Assembly: GCF_014646235.1 (NCBI RefSeq) | Contig: NZ_BMNB01000025.1 | Span: forward strand, 1 to 64,000 | DNA: 64,000 bases | From: Micromonospora sonchi | Lineage (GTDB): Bacteria; Actinomycetota; Actinomycetes; Mycobacteriales; Micromonosporaceae | Direction of reading: 5' to 3' | Shown here: positions 43,641-52,619 of the stretch, one piece after another | Numbering within the stretch: the first letter of the stretch is position 1 | Layout of the letters: each line of letters starts with the position of its first letter | Notes under the pieces: generated by a model | Databases searched by the model: none | Told to the model about the DNA's origin: nothing | The model's input: the letters and a program-made list of their open reading frames with translations, nothing else | Position numbers and translations under genes: made by a program

Positions 43641-44786
43641 TCAGCGGAACTGCCGGAAGAACTCCCGCACGTCGCCGACCAGCAGGTCGGGTGCTTCCAG
43701 GGCGGCGAAGTGCCCGCCGCGATCGAACTCGGACCAGTGCGCCACGTTGTGGTCGCGTTCAGCGAGGGGCCGGATGGTGATGTCGTTGGGGAACACCGCC
43801 ACCCCGGTTGGTACCGATGAGCATGGCTGGGTCTGACCCCAGGTGCGGGCACCCTCGTAGTAGATGCGGGCGGCGGATCCGGCGGTGCCGGTCAGCCAGT
43901 AGACCGAGACGTCGGTGAGGATCAGGTCGCGGTCGATGGCGTCCTCGGGCAGGTCGGCGCTCGGGTCGGTCCATTCCTTGAACTTCTCGACTATCCACGC
44001 GAGCTGGCCGACGGGTGAATCGGTGAGCGCGTAGGAGATTGTCTGCGGCCGGGTTGACTGGACGACGGCGTACCCGGCCATGTCCCGGCCCCAGGTCGTC
44101 ATGAGCGCGAGGCGGGCTTGGTCGGCCTCGGTGAGGCCGACCAGTTCGGCCGGGTCGCCGGAGGGGAAGGTGCCGAGGTTGTTGACGTGTACGCCGATCA
44201 CGTGATCGGGATCGATGCGGCCGAGCTCAGGGGAGACGACCGATCCGGTATCGCCGCCTTGGGCGCCGTAGCGGTGGTAGCCGAGGCGGTTCATCAGCTC
44301 GGCCCAGGCGCGGGCCACCCGGCTGGTGTCCCAGCCCGGGGCGGCGAGCGGGCGGGAAAAGCCGAAGCCGGGCAGCGACGGGGCCACGACGTGGAACGCG
44401 TCGGCGGGGTCGCCGCCGTGCCGGGCGGGATCGGTCAGCGGGCCGATGATCTTCATGAACTCCACGACCGAGCCGGGCCAGCCGTGGGTGAGGATGAGCG
44501 GCAGCGCGTCCGGCTCCGGCGAACGCACGTGCAGGAAATGTACGTTCTGCCCATCGATGACGGTGGTGAACTGGGGAAATTCGTTCAGCCGTGCCTCGTG
44601 GACGCGCCAGTCGTATTTTGTCCGCCAGTAGTCGGCCAACTCTTTCAAGTAGTCCAGCGGCACCCCGGCCTCCCAGCCAGCGCCGGGCACCTCGTGCGGC
44701 CAACGGGTGCGGGCGAGCCGGTGGCGCAGGTCGTCGAGGCAGTCCTGGGGAATCTCGATCCGGAACGGGATGATCTGTTCGCTCAT
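43641..44786 (-). CDS. epoxide hydrolase family protein (alpha/beta hydrolase with EHN domain)
   Basis: A 381-residue epoxide hydrolase. The N-terminal EHN segment (IPFRIEIPQDCLDDLRHRLARTRWP) precedes the alpha/beta fold with the oxyanion motif HGWPGS near residue 105, the nucleophile Asp in GGDTGS near 180 and the catalytic His in DRGGHFAALE near the end. The enzyme opens epoxides to diols through an alkyl-enzyme ester. The ATG at 44786 starts the conserved part; in-frame starts exist 3 codons upstream. It is divergent from the WYL regulator 63 bp away, which probably controls it. Confidence 0.9.
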   Translation of the reverse strand: MSEQIIPFRIEIPQDCLDDLRHRLARTRWPHEVPGAGWEAGVPLDYLKELADYWRTKYDWRVHEARLNEFPQFTTVIDGQNVHFLHVRSPEPDALPLILTHGWPGSVVEFMKIIGPLTDPARHGGDPADAFHVVAPSLPGFGFSRPLAAPGWDTSRVARAWAELMNRLGYHRYGAQGGDTGSVVSPELGRIDPDHVIGVHVNNLGTFPSGDPAELVGLTEADQARLALMTTWGRDMAGYAVVQSTRPQTISYALTDSPVGQLAWIVEKFKEWTDPSADLPEDAIDRDLILTDVSVYWLTGTAGSAARIYYEGARTWGQTQPCSSVPTGVAVFPNDITIRPLAERDHNVAHWSEFDRGGHFAALEAPDLLVGDVREFFRQFR

Positions 44787-44849
44787 GAACATCACGCTAC
44801 GAAGGAGCTAGGACAGGTTCGGCCCTAGCTTGCTGGCAGACTTCCGGGC

Positions 44850-45800
44850 ATGTTGGAAACCTCAGCCCGGCTGCTGCGCCTGCTCTCGCTGCTGCAAACC
44901 CCGCGTGATTGGACCGGCACCGAGCTGGCACAACACCTTGAGGTCGACGTGCGAACCGTGCGCCGCGACATCCAGAAACTGCGCAACCTCGGCTACCCGG
45001 TGCACGCCACCGCCGGTGCGGCCGGCTATCGGCTCGGCGCCGGAACGAAGCTCCCGCCCCTGCTATTGGATGACGAGGAGGCCGTCGCCGTCGCCGTCGG
45101 GCTGCGTACCGCCGCCAGCGGCACGGTCACCGGCATCGAGGAAACGTCGCTACGCGCACTGGCCAAGCTCGAACAGGTACTGCCCTCGCGCGTACGGCAC
45201 CGCGTCAACCTGCTGAACTCGGTCACCGTCACGGTCCCCACCACCGGCCCCACCGTGGACCCAGCTGTGCTGACCGCCGTCGCTGCTGCCTGCCGCGAGC
45301 ACCAGCGGCTCCGCTTCGACTACCAACGTCACGACGGCACCGACTCGGTACGCGACACCGAACCGCACCGACTGGTCCACACCGGCCGGCGCTGGTACCT
45401 GATCGGCTGGGACACCGACCGGCGCGACTGGCGCACCTACCGGGTCGACCGGATCCGCCCCCGCATCCCGACCGGCCCCCGTTTCACACCACGACCAGCA
45501 CCCGACGTCAACCTCGCCGGCTACCTCGCGCACGGCGTCTCTACCGCCGCCTACCGCTACCAAGCCCGGATCACCCTTTACGCCTCAGCCGAAGCCGCAG
45601 CCGAGCGAATCCCACCCACCGTCGGCGTCATCGAAGCCGTCGACCCGCACACCTGCCTCCTGCACACCGGATCCAACTCCCTCGACGAACTCACCATCTA
45701 CGTCGCACTGTTCGGCTTCCGCTTCCAGGTCCACGGACCACCCGAACTGATCGCACACATTCAAGACCTCGCCAAACGACTCACCGACGCCGTCCGCTGA
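44850..45800 (+). CDS. YafY-type HTH/WYL transcriptional regulator
   Basis: A 316-residue regulator with an N-terminal DeoR-like HTH (LLRLLSLLQTPRDWTGTELAQHL, VRTVRRDIQKLRNLGYP) and a C-terminal WYL domain (HRLVHTGRRWYLIGWDTDRRDWRTYRVDRI), ending with the WCX part. WYL domains bind nucleotides, nucleic acid or other small ligands. It stands head to head with the epoxide hydrolase gene and is the likely regulator of that operon. Confidence 0.92.
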   Translation: MLETSARLLRLLSLLQTPRDWTGTELAQHLEVDVRTVRRDIQKLRNLGYPVHATAGAAGYRLGAGTKLPPLLLDDEEAVAVAVGLRTAASGTVTGIEETSLRALAKLEQVLPSRVRHRVNLLNSVTVTVPTTGPTVDPAVLTAVAAACREHQRLRFDYQRHDGTDSVRDTEPHRLVHTGRRWYLIGWDTDRRDWRTYRVDRIRPRIPTGPRFTPRPAPDVNLAGYLAHGVSTAAYRYQARITLYASAEAAAERIPPTVGVIEAVDPHTCLLHTGSNSLDELTIYVALFGFRFQVHGPPELIAHIQDLAKRLTDAVR

Positions 45801-46020
45801 CCGTCAAAACAACGGCCGCCTAACGTTCGCCGCAGCAGCGCGCTTTCACATCGGCCAGATCCAGTCTCCAACGCGCTATCAGCGGCAGCGGCGAATGCCC
45901 GCCACGGCCCCGTGCTCATCCGCCGGACACGACATGATCGCGCCCGACCACCAAGGATCCGGTGGCCCTCGTGTCGGCTGGTCGTCCGGAGATTCCTAGC
46001 CAGTGGGCGGGCGGTGAAAG

Positions 46021-46402
46021 TCAGATTGTATGGATCGTGATGAGGTCTTCGAGGCCTGCAAGGTCCTCGGCGTTGCGAGTGTAGACGGCGGCGCCGTGGG
46101 CGTGTGCGGTTGCGGCGATGAGCAGGTCCATTACCCTAGCCCGCGGCTGGCGGCCGGTCTCGACGACGCGTGCGGCCAACCGTGCGTAGCTCGGCGATCG
46201 CCTCGTCGATGGGAAGCGGATCAAATCGACGTTGGATGGCGCTCAACCGCGCCAGACGCAGCGCCCTCGCCTCGGCAGTCTTCGCGACCCGGACAACGAA
46301 CTGGAGTTCGGCAAGACTCGCGACGCTGATAGCCAGCTCGCCCGGAATCGTGGTTACGTCGTTGGCGATGAGGATGCTGGTGTCGAGAATGCCGCGGCTC
46401 AC
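46021..46402 (-). pseudogene. VapC-type PIN toxin, frameshifted
   Basis: The GTG at 46402 opens a PIN domain (GILDTSILIANDV with the first catalytic Asp, then SVASLAELQFVVRVAK) up to PIDEAIAE near 46200, after which the frame is lost. Homology continues in another frame from 46195 as SYARLAARVVETGRQPRARVMDLLIAATAHAHGA and YTRNAEDLAGLEDL to the stop at 46021. Both catalytic halves are well conserved, so a small indel caused the break. The GTG overlaps the antitoxin stop (GTGA), the normal vapBC arrangement. Confidence 0.8.
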
Positions 46403-46478
46403 CGCTCAACCCACGGATCGGTCACGGTGCCGTCGAGCAGGTCCCGGTCACCCGCCCATCCTGGGTCTGTGGCGGCAC
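46399..46478 (-). pseudogene. 3' end of the cognate antitoxin gene, truncated by a repeat
   Basis: Upstream of the PIN toxin the minus strand reads TDPGWAGDRDLLDGTVTDPWVER and stops at TGA overlapping the toxin GTG. This is the C-terminal, toxin-binding end typical of VapB-like antitoxins. The reading is cut at about 46478, exactly where repeat family 2 copy A begins, so the N-terminal DNA-binding part has been lost to the insertion or rearrangement. Confidence 0.6.
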
Positions 46479-46640
46479 CGACTCTGACCTGCGGAAACAC
46501 AAAGCCGCAGGTGGCGCCGGTGCCGTTGAGTGCAGTTGATCGCCGTTGGATGCAGTTGACTGCCGTTCAGCGCACCCGGCTGCTCCCATCCCGCTCCCCG
46601 ATCCTCCTACCCACAGTCGCGGCAGATACGGATCACCGGG
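46474..46640 (+). repeat. dispersed repeat family 2, copy A
   Basis: It matches 49299-49460 and 58449-58632 over CTGACCTGCGGAAAC, CCCGGCTGCTCCCATCCC and GGCAGATACGG. At its core are five 10-bp tandem units at 46525-46574: GTTGAGTGCA, GTTGATCGCC, GTTGGATGCA, GTTGACTGCC, GTTCAGCGCA. Phased short repeats are typical of integrase arm-binding sites. The copy cuts the antitoxin gene. Confidence 0.75.
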
Positions 46641-47593
46641 CGGCAAAGAAAGCCGCGATTCCGGCGAGTCCCCTCGGCGTCGAGTCCGCACTTCGGACGA
46701 GTCGGGTTCTGGCGCTCACCTCAAGCGCGGCGGCACCCGGCTCAGCGAGGCGGCCCGGCCGTCGAACGGTCAAACCCGACGGGCCAGTCGTAGCGGAGCG
46801 CAGCCGAGGGCGTCGTCACGATGCCGCAAGACGAGTGACCGGTAGCGGCATCGACTGGCCAGCGCGCGGAAAGCGGCATGAGCGGATGCCTTCAATAAGC
46901 GATGGCCGGTGGCGTGGTGACGGCGATGGACCAAATCTGGACGAGTCGTCCACCGTCGTAGCAGCTCAGGATTCGTCGACGTCGGGCCCCGGCCGGCCGC
47001 GGAAGAACGGCCTGAGGGCGTAGCCGACCAGGCGCATCCATAGCGGGGGCCGGCCCGCCTTCCCCGATCCGCCCCAGCCCGCGACGTTGCTTCCGGATTC
47101 GTAGCTGACTGGCGATTCGTGGGTCCACGCGTCGCCGGTGCTGCGCTTTCATAGCGACATAAAGCAGAGGTTGGTTCTGAGCGCGAGTTGCGGTCCTGAA
47201 TGGGCGCGAGTTTGGGTCTCGGCGTCTTCCGGCGGGTTTCGCTGGGCGTGAGTTTGGGACCCGCCCTGGTCGTGGGTGCTTGGCCTTATCGCCACGGGGT
47301 CGTGAGGAATGCTTCAGGTTCGTGTCAAGCAACCCGCGCGCCATCGACCTCGACTGCTTCGAGCACTCGCCAAGCGGGGACTGGCAGACAGACCGTCCGG
47401 TGGTGCTCGCCGACGGGCAAGACCCACCTGGCGCGTCGCATCGTCGCCGAGGTCGAGCTGGCGACGTCCGCGAGCGAGCGCAGGCTCGTCCAGACCGACG
47501 ACTTCAACGAGACGCGGCGCGTGTATCTCGAGCTCGCTGACGCTACGCCCGCACAGGCCGCGACGCCGTGTCGTGGCGCTAGACTCGCCGGCT
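46641..47593. other. 950-bp region without a confident gene
   Basis: No recognisable gene is present. On the plus strand around 47390-47560 a stretch with the look of coding sequence (GKTHLARRIVAEVELATSASER, then QTDDFNETRRVYLELADA) runs toward the DHFR-like gene, but has no start, no family and may be the remnant of a disrupted gene. Confidence 0.4.
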
Positions 47594-48151
47594 ATGGGTC
47601 TCCTCACCTTCAGCCTCAACCTCACCCTGGACGGTTGCGTCGACCACCAGGAGGGGATCGCCGACGATGAGACGCACGCCCGTTTCACCCGGCTTTTGGA
47701 CGAGTGCGGGGCAATGCTGTGGGGCCGCGTCACCTACGAGATGATGGAGAGCTACTGGCCAGCCGTCGCGCGCGGCGACCAGGAGGCGCCGCCGGCCATG
47801 CGCGAGTGGGCGGTCAAGCTGGAGGCCAAACCCAAGTACGTGGTGTCGTCGACGCGTAACGATTTCCCGTGGACCAACAGCCACCACATCGCCGACGATC
47901 TGCGCGAGAGCGTGCAGAAGCTCAAGGACGCGACCCCGGCCGGGGTCCTCCTCGGAAGCGGCAAGCTCGCGACCGAGCTCGACCGGCTAGACCTGATCGA
48001 CGAGTACCAGCTGCTCGTCCATCCCAGGATCGCCGGCCACGGCCCGACGCTGTACCAGGGCGGACTGCCCGGCACACGCCGGCTCGAGCTGCTCTCGGCG
48101 GAGCCGCTCCGCAACGGCGCGGTGGCCATGCACTACCGCCGCGCGCGCTGA
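47594..48151 (+). CDS. dihydrofolate reductase family protein (RibD C-terminal domain)
   Basis: A 185-residue RibD C-terminal/DHFR-like protein: GLLTFSLNLTLDGCVDH at the N-terminus, MLWGRVTYEMMESYW, then VLLGSGKLATELDRLDLIDEYQLLVHP, the nucleotide-binding half. Members of this group are NAD(P)H-dependent oxidoreductases of unknown substrate. The ATG at 47594 opens the domain directly; no strong Shine-Dalgarno is present. A related but distinct copy is at 16462, so this one may have been acquired separately. Confidence 0.85.
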   Translation: MGLLTFSLNLTLDGCVDHQEGIADDETHARFTRLLDECGAMLWGRVTYEMMESYWPAVARGDQEAPPAMREWAVKLEAKPKYVVSSTRNDFPWTNSHHIADDLRESVQKLKDATPAGVLLGSGKLATELDRLDLIDEYQLLVHPRIAGHGPTLYQGGLPGTRRLELLSAEPLRNGAVAMHYRRAR

Positions 48152-48373
48152 ATCACAGAAGTCCATCGCCGCCAGCTCACCGGCAGCACGGTGTCCTCTC
48201 CGCTCGCCGCGCAGCGCCGAACGACTCCTCGAAGGCGAGGACGTCTTCGAAGAGCCGGTCGAGGGCTCCGTGGATGTCACCAGCGGCGCAGGGGATCATG
48301 GCCCGTCCTGCGCTCACTCGCCGACGCCTTCAGGGCGGGACCCAAACTGCCGCATATTGATCATGAAGAAACT

Positions 48374-48739
48374 CTACGCCCTGGGCCCAGAAGAGACGGC
48401 TATCTGGGCCCCGTTTCCACGACCAAAGCCAAGAGGCTCTGCTTCCCGCCGGGCGAACCGTCTCAGCTCTTTCGGATCCGCGAGAACTTGCTGATAGATG
48501 GAACTGCCGGAGGAGACGGCGGCGCAGCGGACGTAGAGAAACCAGTCTCCTCGGGCGCGGGCGGCACGAGCGTGGTCGCACGTATCCAGTGAGTAGAGAG
48601 CGGATGCCACCTGATCCTCAAAAGCGAGGATCTCCCAAGCCTGACGGGTGGCGAGTTCGTCAGCCAGCCGCTCGAAAGCATCGTCATCCGGCTCGGTGCC
48701 CATGCTCTCGACGAGGCGCCAGAACTCTTCCTGCTCCAT
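48374..48739 (-). CDS. DUF4240 domain protein
   Basis: A 121-residue protein with the DUF4240 pattern: EEFWRLVESMGTEPDDDAFERLADELATRQAWEILAFEDQ and a middle with WFLYVRCAAVSSGSS ending VLADPKELRRF. Many DUF4240 proteins are longer (about 170 residues), so the C-terminus may be shortened. The function of the family is unknown. The gene stands alone. Confidence 0.7.
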   Translation of the reverse strand: MEQEEFWRLVESMGTEPDDDAFERLADELATRQAWEILAFEDQVASALYSLDTCDHARAARARGDWFLYVRCAAVSSGSSIYQQVLADPKELRRFARREAEPLGFGRGNGAQIAVSSGPRA

Positions 48740-48790
48740 CCAAAGATCATCTCAGGTCCGCCACCAGTAATCGCAACATCCGCTCTTCGG

Positions 48791-49107
48791 CATGAGCGAG
48801 CATGCATCCCGGGGCGATTACCTGCAGCCCGACGGCCGACGCCTTCGGGTGCGCCGAAGAGGTCACCAATCAAGCGGCCCTGGTCAGCGAATTGCCGGTG
48901 GGATCCGAGTCTCAACTCGCGGGATCCATTCCGGCGCCACGACGAAGGTGCCCATAGCCGCACCTCGATGCAGCACGGTCTTCGTGAATGGCGTCAGCGG
49001 GCCCCAGGACGACAGCCGACATGATCCAGGCGGGGAGCAGCGAACCCTGACCACTTCGGTCCTCTCTGGGAGGTCACGCCGGCCTGCTCGCCCACATCAC
49101 CGCAGGT
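48791..49107 (+). repeat. dispersed repeat family 1, copy 2
   Basis: It begins CATGAGCGAGCATGC and ends CCCACATCACCGCAGGTC and is collinear with copy 3 (55131-55450). Shared blocks include GCCGACGCCTTCGGGT, GAATGGCGTCAGCGG, GACGACAGCCG and GCAGCGAACCCTGACCACTT. It lies 190 bp before repeat family 2 copy B, so the two families occur side by side here. Confidence 0.7.
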
Positions 49108-49298
49108 CGGCGCGCTGTTCGGCGGCCGACTGCGGTGAGCACTTCGGGCGCGGTGACCACTTCGCCAAGCTGCTTCCAATCTGCACCCACCTGCAAGGCC
49201 CGACCATCCATGAGCTCCTTACCGCCCTGACCTGCGGTACTCCCCTACCAGGCGACATAGAGCACCCTCGACTGCTGCTCGATACGGCTGAGCAATCC

Positions 49299-49460
49299 GT
49301 GTGAAGCAGGGCGCCGCACCGCTTCCGACCTGCGGAAACGCAGAACCCCAAGTAGGGGCGGGTGCCGTTGAGTGCTGTTCGGCGCCGTCGGGTGCAGTTG
49401 ACTGCCGTTCAGCGCGCCCGGCTGCTCCCATCCCGCTCCCCGATCCTCCTGCCCACGGCG
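49299..49460 (+). repeat. dispersed repeat family 2, copy B
   Basis: It starts with GTGTGAAGCAGG, the same bases that in copy C are the anticodon-loop end of the tRNA-Val segment, and carries five 10-bp units at 49367-49416: GTTGAGTGCT, GTTCGGCGCC, GTCGGGTGCA, GTTGACTGCC, GTTCAGCGCG. The flank CCCGGCTGCTCCCATCCC follows, as in the other copies. Confidence 0.75.
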
Positions 49461-49580
49461 GGCAGCAGACGGGCCTCGGCCTCCAGCGCCGCGATGCCGT
49501 GGTGATCAAGCTCAGACCGGTCGCTAGATCGTCCGCGTGCAGCTGGTAGTCCAGCATCGAGGAGGTCCGCGCACGTCGGG

Positions 49581-49760
49581 ATGGCGTGGCACCCCGATCT
49601 GCCGGAGGTGTGGGAGGCAGCGCATCCAGAGGTGTTCGGGGACGGGCTACACACCTGCCAGCTGACGATTCGTTGCTTGGTCGTGGTCGTCGCGCTGCTC
49701 GCCCTGCCCTGTGCCGTAATTTGTCGCGCCCCGGGGCCGACTGCCTCTTGCCGAGGCTAA
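49581..49760 (+). CDS. possible small protein
   Basis: A 59-codon frame starting MAWHPDLPEVWEAAHPEVF and then becoming hydrophobic (CLVVVVALLALPCAVICRA). The first part looks like protein, the second like a membrane segment, but there is no ribosome binding site or family, and it ends inside the operator region of the next gene. It may be a gene fragment left by rearrangement. Confidence 0.25.
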   Translation: MAWHPDLPEVWEAAHPEVFGDGLHTCQLTIRCLVVVVALLALPCAVICRAPGPTASCRG

Positions 49761-49796
49761 CGTTGTTAGCCTACGGTCCGGCTAACGATGTTAGCC
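49749..49796 (+). promoter_or_regulatory. promoter with two perfect TetR-type operators
   Basis: Two 17-bp perfect palindromes of the form GGCTAAC-n3-GTTAGCC lie at 49755-49771 and 49780-49796, centres 25 bp apart. A promoter can be placed on them: -35 TTGCCG (49749-49754), 17-bp spacer filled by the first palindrome, -10 TACGGT (49772-49777), and the second palindrome just after the start site. TAAC-n3-GTTA is a known TetR-family operator form, and a TetR gene is the second gene of this operon. Confidence 0.75.
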
Positions 49797-49813
49797 AGAT
49801 GCGAGGAGGGTTT

Positions 49814-50263
49814 ATGATCACCAGCAGTTCCACCGTGTCGACCACATCGGCGCGGTCGCCGCGATCTGGTCGCGATCGGATCGCGAGGATCATGTTGTGG
49901 CTTGCCGCCGTCGGCGCCGCCGGTGCCGCGCTCACCGCGGCCAGCACGGTTTGGGACGCCGATGGCGGGACCAAAGTCGTCGAGACCTGGCGAGCCTACG
50001 GCCTCGTCGTCTTCGCGGGCCTGTTCGTGCTGCTTGCGCTGGCGCCGCGCAGCTACCGGGGTGTGTGGGAGCTGGTGATCTTCCACAAGATCGCGCTCAC
50101 GGTGACCGCCTTGCTCTACGCCGCTCACGGTGGCATCGCCGACACCGCAACGATCGTCGGTTGGGATGGCACCGTCTCGGTGCTCCTCGTCGGCGCCTAC
50201 GTGCTGAGTCGCGGTTGGACGTCGTCCCCGGACTGGCGCGGCACCACCCAACGCGCCGGATGA
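49814..50263 (+). CDS. small four-segment membrane protein under TetR control
   Basis: A 149-residue protein with a polar N-terminus of 27 residues and four hydrophobic segments (IMLWLAAVGAAGAALTAAST; YGLVVFAGLFVLLALAP; LVIFHKIALTVTALLYAAHG; TVSVLLVGAYVLS). No transporter family is recognised. GAGGAGG lies 4 nt before the ATG, and two palindromic operators lie just upstream. The TetR gene begins 37 bp after its stop, so the pair forms an operon in which the regulator probably represses both. Confidence 0.75.
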   Translation: MITSSSTVSTTSARSPRSGRDRIARIMLWLAAVGAAGAALTAASTVWDADGGTKVVETWRAYGLVVFAGLFVLLALAPRSYRGVWELVIFHKIALTVTALLYAAHGGIADTATIVGWDGTVSVLLVGAYVLSRGWTSSPDWRGTTQRAG

Positions 50264-50300
50264 GGACGCTGCTAGCGATCCCGGCTTGTCCGAGGCGGCG

Positions 50301-50828
50301 GTGGTGAACCGCCGCGACGAGGTGGTCGACGCGGCCGAGCGGATCCTGGAACATGAAGGCCCAGACGCGGTGACCATGCGGCGCCTCGCCGACGAACTGC
50401 GGATCCAGGCACCCTCGCTGTACAAACACATCGCCGGCAAGACCGAGATCGAAGCTGCACTGCAACAGCGCGCGCTGCAACGGCTCGGTGCCGTGCTGGC
50501 CGGGGCCAGCGCCGACCTAGCCACGCTCGTCGCGGCCTACCGGCGATGGGCGCTGGAGCACCCTCGCCTCTACGAGCTCAGTGCCCGCCATTCCCTGGAT
50601 CGTCCACGTCTCGCGTCCGGCGTCGAGGCCGCGGCGGCCGCGCCCCTGCTGAAGGTCACCGGCGGCAACATCGCAGCCGCACGTGCCATCTGGGGCCTCG
50701 CACACGGCCTTGTCGATCTCGAGCTCGCCAACCGATTCCCACCCAACGCCGACCTCGACGCGGCCTGGGCACACGCGATCAACGCGTTCGCCATCTATTG
50801 CACACCACAGCCCGAAGGCAGCCCGTGA
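50301..50828 (+). CDS. TetR/AcrR family regulator
   Basis: A 175-residue TetR-type repressor: DNA-binding helices in RDEVVDAAERILEHEGPDAVTMRRLADELRIQAPSLYKHIAGKTEIE, then a helical C-terminal ligand domain of the WHG type (AAYRRWALEHPRLYELS, IWGLAHGLVDLELANRF). The GTG at 50301 has GAGG 5 nt upstream; 50304 and the TTG at 50286 are alternatives. The palindromes at 49755-49796 are its likely operators, giving autoregulation of the membrane protein/TetR operon. Confidence 0.9.
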   Translation: MVNRRDEVVDAAERILEHEGPDAVTMRRLADELRIQAPSLYKHIAGKTEIEAALQQRALQRLGAVLAGASADLATLVAAYRRWALEHPRLYELSARHSLDRPRLASGVEAAAAAPLLKVTGGNIAAARAIWGLAHGLVDLELANRFPPNADLDAAWAHAINAFAIYCTPQPEGSP

Positions 50829-51294
50829 CAAACGCACCTTTTCCAACCACGCCGAACGGCGGTCGGCCTCATGGCGGACGCAGGCTCTCACGCCGACGAA
50901 CTGCCGTCCGTGCGCATCGTGGCTACCTATTGACTGGTGGTACGACCGCAGCCCGGCCAGGCTTGGTCGAGGTGACCGGTGGAGTCGCTCTCATCGCGGC
51001 TGCCCACCGCAGGCTGGTGTGGCTCTCTCGGCAGATGGTCGCCGACGCGAAGCTGGTCAAGACGGGCCCGGGAGGACACACGGAGGCGACTCTGCAATCC
51101 AGCGCGGCCGACCCAAACCCCGAGATCGACACTTCGGAAAAGTCACTTCCCGGACCCGCCAAACCCCAGCCTAGAACAACCCTCGCCACGACCTCTTGAC
51201 ACAGAGGGGGTGCCAGATCCGCGCACGTGATCTCGGGTTCATTGCGTCCCAGGGCCGTGGCGGGCCGCTCCCGTGCAAGTGATCTACTCGATGG
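50829..51294. other. 466-bp region without a gene
   Basis: Nothing convincing is seen on either strand; frames present are short on family features and lack ribosome binding sites. Confidence 0.45.
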
Positions 51295-51978
51295 GTGAGC
51301 AACCTGCGAGATCTCATCGTCCGCTGGCAGCGCGGCTGGGGCGTGGCTCGCGCGCTGTCCGTCGCCGAAGACGTAGGCGGCGCGTTGCGGGTCCGGTGCA
51401 TGCAGCCCGGCCGCGACATCGAGTATGTCGCGCTCGATGCCGGCGAGGACCCCGCGTCGCTCACCACGCTGGCTGAGCTAGTCGCCGGCGAGGACGCCGT
51501 CACATGGCTGACCGTGCCCACCACCGACCCGGCGAGGGCGGCCTCGGCTCTGGCGGCCGCCGGCCTGATCGTGCTTAAGCACTCGGAACTGCTGATGAGG
51601 GCCGATCTTCGCGGGCATCCGCAGAACATTCCCGTGACACCGTACCGGCTCCTGACCCAGGTCGACTCGCACGGAGGCGACAGCGTGGTCACGGCCACGG
51701 TACGGCACGAGGCGGGAGAGGTCGGTGCGCGCGGGACGATGGGACTGGCCGGTACGGATGCGGTCGCAGACCGGATCGAAACCATGCCGGCTCATCGCCG
51801 CAAGGGCCTTGCCAGCGCGGTCATGAGTGCACTAGCCCGTTCCGCGATCGAAGAAGGCGCCGAACAGGGCATCCTCATCGCCAGCGAGGACGGTCAGCGC
51901 CTGTACATGACGCTCGGCTGGCAGCCGGTGGCCGATGTACTGATCGCAACGACGCCTGGCAACGCGTACCCGTCCTGA
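51295..51978 (+). CDS. GNAT family N-acetyltransferase
   Basis: A 227-residue protein whose C-terminal half is a GNAT fold: GTMGLAGTDAVADRIETMPAHRRKGLASAVMSALARSAIEEGAEQGILIASEDGQRLY contains the acetyl-CoA pyrophosphate loop (HRRKGLAS, the R/Q-x-x-G-x-A motif) and the final YMTLGWQPV strand. The N-terminal half (residues 1-110) is an accessory domain of the kind seen in GNATs of actinobacteria. The substrate is not evident. The GTG at 51295 has only a weak Shine-Dalgarno. Confidence 0.85.
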   Translation: MSNLRDLIVRWQRGWGVARALSVAEDVGGALRVRCMQPGRDIEYVALDAGEDPASLTTLAELVAGEDAVTWLTVPTTDPARAASALAAAGLIVLKHSELLMRADLRGHPQNIPVTPYRLLTQVDSHGGDSVVTATVRHEAGEVGARGTMGLAGTDAVADRIETMPAHRRKGLASAVMSALARSAIEEGAEQGILIASEDGQRLYMTLGWQPVADVLIATTPGNAYPS

Positions 51979-52204
51979 ACGGCGCAGATGTTCGCGGCCG
52001 ACCCACGCTCCTCGTCGTCGCCCAGGCGAGCGCGCAATCCAACGTCCGACGACAACGGCGCACTGATCTCGGCATGTCCGCAAGGGAGTCGCAGCGAGGC
52101 CGTTCTGACGCAGCGTGACCGGTCTCGACTCAGCGCGCACGACCTGCGGCAGATGAGGGTGGCCCCACCGCTCGATAGGTGAGGTCCAGGTTTGTGGCGA
52201 TGGG

Positions 52205-52579
52205 TCATTGCCGGCCAGGTGAGATATCTCGGGTCATCTGATCGACCCTCCGGAGCCTTCCGTCCGCCGAGCGCTGGCCGAACATGTAGATCTCCGTCGC
52301 GATGACGGTCCCATTGGCCATGTCGGCGGTCAGGGTGTACCGCGCGGCCACGCGGTCAGCCGTACTTACCGCCTCATGCACCTCGACGCGGACGTCCTTG
52401 ACGCGCTTGCGAGCCGGTCGTACGTGCGCAAGCAGCTTCTCCCGATCGAGCTGGATGCCGTCGCTGCACATGACATATTCCGGTGTGTGGTATCGGTCGA
52501 ACACTGCTTCCGCGGCGTCCTCGCCGAAGGCAACCTGCCGGGGGTAGTGAATGAGGTAGTCGGCGACGTCGAAAGTCAT
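52205..52579 (-). CDS. NTF2-like (SnoaL-type) protein
   Basis: A 124-residue protein with the NTF2-like cone fold pattern: DAAEAVFDRYHTPEYVMCSDGIQLDREKLLAHVRPAR, RVEVHEAVSTADRVAARYTLTADMANG, and IYMFGQRSADGRLRRVDQM. Such proteins bind hydrophobic small molecules or act as isomerases or cyclases. ATG 52579 starts the conserved part; a TTG further upstream is possible. It is divergent from a TetR-type regulator 75 bp away, which is its likely controller. Confidence 0.75.
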   Translation of the reverse strand: MTFDVADYLIHYPRQVAFGEDAAEAVFDRYHTPEYVMCSDGIQLDREKLLAHVRPARKRVKDVRVEVHEAVSTADRVAARYTLTADMANGTVIATEIYMFGQRSADGRLRRVDQMTRDISPGRQ

Positions 52580-52619
52580 GTGCTCGGCCCCCACTATGTC
52601 GAGTAACTCTGACAGTGCC

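Noticed and set aside
46525..46574. A CRISPR array reading of the five tandem units
   Set aside because: Units are 10 bp and directly adjacent, with no spacers and no cas genes in the window.
47309..47593. An in-frame upstream extension of the second DHFR-like gene
   Set aside because: The extension is Arg/Ser/Pro-rich and unlike the family, whose N-terminus starts directly at the ATG at 47594.
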